Positions 61,576 to 64,000 of a DNA stretch of 64,000 nt are shown in pieces. The DNA comes from CAWFZT01 sp963820415 (GTDB taxonomy: Bacteria > Chloroflexota > Anaerolineae > Anaerolineales > Anaerolineaceae). The translations under genes were made by a program, and so were the position numbers. Within the stretch, counting starts at the first letter, position 1, and every line of letters starts with the position of its first letter. The stretch covers positions 186,001-250,000 of the forward strand of contig CAWFZT010000009.1 in the NCBI GenBank assembly GCA_963820415.1, in the 5' to 3' direction. Below the pieces are notes generated by a model. It made no database searches. It was not told the DNA's origin and saw nothing but the letters and a program-made list of their open reading frames with translations.

Positions 61576-62571
61576 TCAAGTCCGCTTTATACCAACGAAA
61601 GATGTTCTACACCAAGTTGAAGGTGATATATTGCTCAAACCTGTTTGGGTAAACCAGTCAATTACTTCCTCAGAGGTGTAAGTCCTAGCAATACTTGGGG
61701 TTATTGCATCGAAAATATCCAATGCAGCCCATCGTAGATCTCTCAAGGGAAGTATGACCAACCAATTCCTTTCAATACCAAGAATCACCCGTCGAATAAT
61801 CTGAATATGTCGTAATAACCAGAATAAGGGCGAAATAATATAGGCAGAGAAAAATGCATAAATTAATGCCGGGAAATATCCCAGCATAGGTTTGATCCAG
61901 TTTATCAACTTGCGAAACCGGGCGACTGACGCATAATCATAGAATTCACCCTTAGGATAAACACAAATCGCCATCCAACCCCCGTCTTTCAACCTTTGGT
62001 TGATGCTCTTCATACCCGAAATAGGGTCTGGTATGTGGTGCAATACACCAATCGAATAACACCCATCAAAACATTTATCGCGAAACGGGAGTTGGGTAAC
62101 GTCACCTTGTACAATGAGAACATTTGGATCATCACCCAGATTTTGGTGAGCTTGTTCGACCGCGGAACTAAGATCGATACCCACTGCAATACCCCCTTTG
62201 CGGCGAACAACATCAAGAAATCTTCCTGAACCACAGCCGAATTCAGCAATGAGTTTACCGCGAATTTGGCTCTCATTAGTTCCTACGATCGTCTCCCACA
62301 TATGAGTCGTATGGCCTTCCATCGGCTTGCCCAGATTTTCAGCCTCGAACTGAAGCCTGGGCCATATACTCCATTCGAGTCCAAAACTGGCAGCATAGTC
62401 TTGGGCATTGACGAATCTCGGAATTCCTCGAATAATCGGATAGTGCTTTCCAGATGGTGAAGTCAATGTGCCAGAAATTATTTCCCCATTCGGACTACAC
62501 TCTAACGCGTTTAGAGTAAGCGGTTCTCCGGTAGAAGGACATGCTAAAATATCCAAGAAATGAGGATGCAT
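61576..62571 (-). CDS. SAM-dependent methyltransferase with N-terminal Trm112-like segment
   Basis: A 331-residue protein. Residues 1-60 (FLDILACPSTGEPLTLNAL, HYPIIRGIPRFV) resemble a Trm112/zinc-ribbon-like element, although only one cysteine remains. The class I methyltransferase domain follows with motif I AEFGCGSGRFLDVVR, AVGIDLSSAVEQA (acidic after strand 2) and GCYSIGVLHHIPDPISG. A hydrophobic stretch at about 225-255 may be membrane-associated. Such proteins often methylate sugars or lipid-linked intermediates. It is preceded by a second methyltransferase on the same strand. Confidence 0.88.
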   Translation of the reverse strand: MHPHFLDILACPSTGEPLTLNALECSPNGEIISGTLTSPSGKHYPIIRGIPRFVNAQDYAASFGLEWSIWPRLQFEAENLGKPMEGHTTHMWETIVGTNESQIRGKLIAEFGCGSGRFLDVVRRKGGIAVGIDLSSAVEQAHQNLGDDPNVLIVQGDVTQLPFRDKCFDGCYSIGVLHHIPDPISGMKSINQRLKDGGWMAICVYPKGEFYDYASVARFRKLINWIKPMLGYFPALIYAFFSAYIISPLFWLLRHIQIIRRVILGIERNWLVILPLRDLRWAALDIFDAITPSIARTYTSEEVIDWFTQTGLSNISPSTWCRTSFVGIKRT

Positions 62572-62604
62572 AATTACTTTGGACCTAAAATAGATGAGCT
62601 AATA

Positions 62605-63351
62605 TCATCCTGGGTGGGATTTTAATTCCTTTTGTGCGAATACATGATAACCATAACATAATAGCTGGTTAGATCCCAGATCGATCTTTGAATATTTCTC
62701 CAATACTTTCAAAAATAAATAGAATATAATGTTCTCTACTAAATTTTGTGAAACGCCAGTATATTTACGGATAATTTCTGGCGTTCTCCATGTTTCTTGC
62801 GCCATGTATTCAAAGAAATTTCCACTTGATTCTAGATCAAGGATTTTAAAGCCAAAATTTGGCAACCAAGTGCGATAGAAATATTGGTTATACCCAGAAT
62901 AAAAATGAAATGGGGCGAAATGTGTTAAAGAATTAAATGGGGCAGTTAGAATCAACAATCCACCACTTTTTACAAGACGATCGAATTCTCGCAAAGCTGC
63001 CAGAGGATCTGGTAAATGCTCAAAAACTTCAATACACATAATGGCATCGAAGGATTGATCTGGCTCTGGAATGTGTGTGATATCACAGATAATATCAAGC
63101 TTGGTCTGATCCCAATTCCCCATTTGTAGACCTACTCCGTCCCCCTGTCCATTGTATTGGGCGAAATCCTGACTTACATAATTCAAGTGGGAGCATAACC
63201 CTTTATATTTTAGTTCCCCAGCACCAGCATCTAGAATGCGATTTCCAACCGGAACTTTTTTTAAGGTGCCCTCTAACCATTTCTCACGCAGGATTTGATT
63301 TTTCTTGCCAATATGAGGGTTCAAAAAACTGTTTTTAATAAGATTTTTCAT
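62605..63351 (-). CDS. Class I SAM-dependent methyltransferase
   Basis: A 248-residue methyltransferase: GNRILDAGAGELKYKGLC (motif I), DIICDITHIPEPDQSFDAIMCIEVFEHLPDPLAALREFDRLVKSG. The last part contains a region that resembles other glycan-cluster methyltransferases (FYSGYNQYFYRTWLPNFGFKI). It begins 2 bp after the upstream gene and ends 33 bp before the start of the next. The acceptor is unknown, likely a sugar in this polysaccharide cluster. Confidence 0.9.
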   Translation of the reverse strand: MKNLIKNSFLNPHIGKKNQILREKWLEGTLKKVPVGNRILDAGAGELKYKGLCSHLNYVSQDFAQYNGQGDGVGLQMGNWDQTKLDIICDITHIPEPDQSFDAIMCIEVFEHLPDPLAALREFDRLVKSGGLLILTAPFNSLTHFAPFHFYSGYNQYFYRTWLPNFGFKILDLESSGNFFEYMAQETWRTPEIIRKYTGVSQNLVENIIFYLFLKVLEKYSKIDLGSNQLLCYGYHVFAQKELKSHPG

Positions 63352-63353
63352 AT

Positions 63354-64000
63354 TTAACTTTTCCTAAACCAGAATAATCCACATGCATATTCAGCATTTT
63401 GCATCGTTTCTGCTTTGATTCCGGGACATAAACGTCCGCGATCATCCTCTGCAGAAAATTCCACCAAATCCAAATCACTAAAGAGTTCGATAATTTTATC
63501 AGGGGCATAAACACGATGCGCGTTAAAACATTCTCTCTGCCTTCCCACTGGCAAAGAGAAATACAAACTACCTTTCGGAGCAAGCACACGGGCCAATTCT
63601 TTTATTGCCTGACACGTTCCCATCGGATTGAGTGGATCGCCGTAACGTCCTAACCCAATATGTTCCGCGACAGATAGACATGAAAGGGATGCAACCGATC
63701 CTGTAGCGAACGGCAGATGAAGAATATCACTAGCAACGCCGATCAAATTATGTATCGGCTCTTCCGGTGGGCGAATATCTATAAACACAACCGGAATAAA
63801 CGCCGCTATTACTCCTGCCCACTGTAATTGTGAGCCAATGTCTACATGCAAGGAAGGTCGGTCATTAGCAATCTTTTGAGCTGCCCAAATTGCCTGGTGA
63901 AGATAATGCCCGCCAACTGGAGTCGTGTTTGTTTGGTCCAGCAAGCACGGATAACTTTCAAAGATCGGTAGATGTTCCCCGAGCAAAATTTCGTATTGAT
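63354..64000 (-). CDS. DUF268-like methyltransferase-fold protein (5' end beyond the window)
   Basis: Open to the window edge: the frame reads QYEILLGEHLPIFESYP up to the last bases, so the start lies outside. The visible part of about 215 residues contains YLHQAIWAAQKI, LHVDIGSQLQWAGVIAAF, VFIDIRPPEEPI, LSVAEHIGLGRYGDPLNPMG and AKELARVLAP-like KELARVLAPKGSLYFSLPVG, which is the pattern of DUF268 proteins of polysaccharide clusters, probably SAM-dependent methyltransferase-like. It ends 2 bp before the next methyltransferase gene. Confidence 0.82.
   Translation of the reverse strand, partial: QYEILLGEHLPIFESYPCLLDQTNTTPVGGHYLHQAIWAAQKIANDRPSLHVDIGSQLQWAGVIAAFIPVVFIDIRPPEEPIHNLIGVASDILHLPFATGSVASLSCLSVAEHIGLGRYGDPLNPMGTCQAIKELARVLAPKGSLYFSLPVGRQRECFNAHRVYAPDKIIELFSDLDLVEFSAEDDRGRLCPGIKAETMQNAEYACGLFWFRKS

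Overview
The window looks like a chromosomal segment of a member of Chloroflexota, most likely class Anaerolineae. This is inferred from gene content (tandem Ser/Thr kinases carrying C-terminal PD40/TolB-like propellers, paired FemAB proteins, a VIT-vWA protein, a T-box-controlled leuS), not from a marker gene. It is mid-GC, with AT-richer stretches at about 26.0-28.1, 32.4-32.9 and 55-64 kb. No phage, IS element or CRISPR array is visible.

Layout. 0.1-4.4 kb (+): two tandem membrane Ser/Thr kinases. 14.4-4.5 kb (-): one tightly packed, largely overlapping run of RidA, response regulator, histidine kinase, ExoA-like glycosyltransferase, polyprenyl-phosphate sugar transferase, CapD/PglF-like dehydratase, two FemAB proteins and a PLP desulfhydrase/deaminase; it reads as a regulated envelope-polysaccharide and cell-wall operon. 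14.6-17.1 kb (+): prfA, prmC and tsaC-like translation genes. 17.2-24.4 kb (-): VIT-vWA protein, secreted helical protein, creatininase-family protein, leuS with its T-box leader, and two tRNA-Ala genes behind a consensus promoter. 24.5-30.1 kb (+): DEAD-box helicase with a terminator hairpin in its leader, a membrane protein flanked by imperfect direct repeats, M24 peptidase, MBL-fold hydrolase. 32.4-30.1 kb (-): rny and recX. 32.9-40.9 kb (+): glycan cassette (GT-C-like membrane protein, GT2, WbqC-like, WecE-like aminotransferase), then malic enzyme, small membrane proteins and a PfkB kinase. 45.0-40.9 kb (-): transglutaminase-like membrane protein and a GAF/PAS adenylate cyclase. 64.0-45.4 kb (-): a long polysaccharide cluster with methyltransferases, CgeB-like GT, AsnB, three GT2, a WecG/TagA-type GT, rmlC/rmlA/rmlD (no rmlB), an initiating sugar transferase, lipoprotein, Wzz-like protein, O-antigen-ligase/Wzy-like protein and an M6-like protease.

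How the parts fit. Both minus-strand clusters look like complete polyprenyl-linked glycan systems: an initiating phosphoglycosyl transferase, glycosyltransferases, nucleotide-sugar enzymes and, in the second, chain-length and polymerase/ligase proteins. No Wzx flippase and no rmlB is visible.

Quality caveat. At least eleven otherwise intact genes are broken by one-base frameshifts, several at short homopolymers, and two by single in-frame TAA codons. Homology continues across the breaks and stop/start overlaps remain at gene ends, so most are probably sequence errors rather than decay. Interrupted genes are annotated here as whole loci, with the break stated. Family assignments rest on motif recognition by eye; no database search was run.
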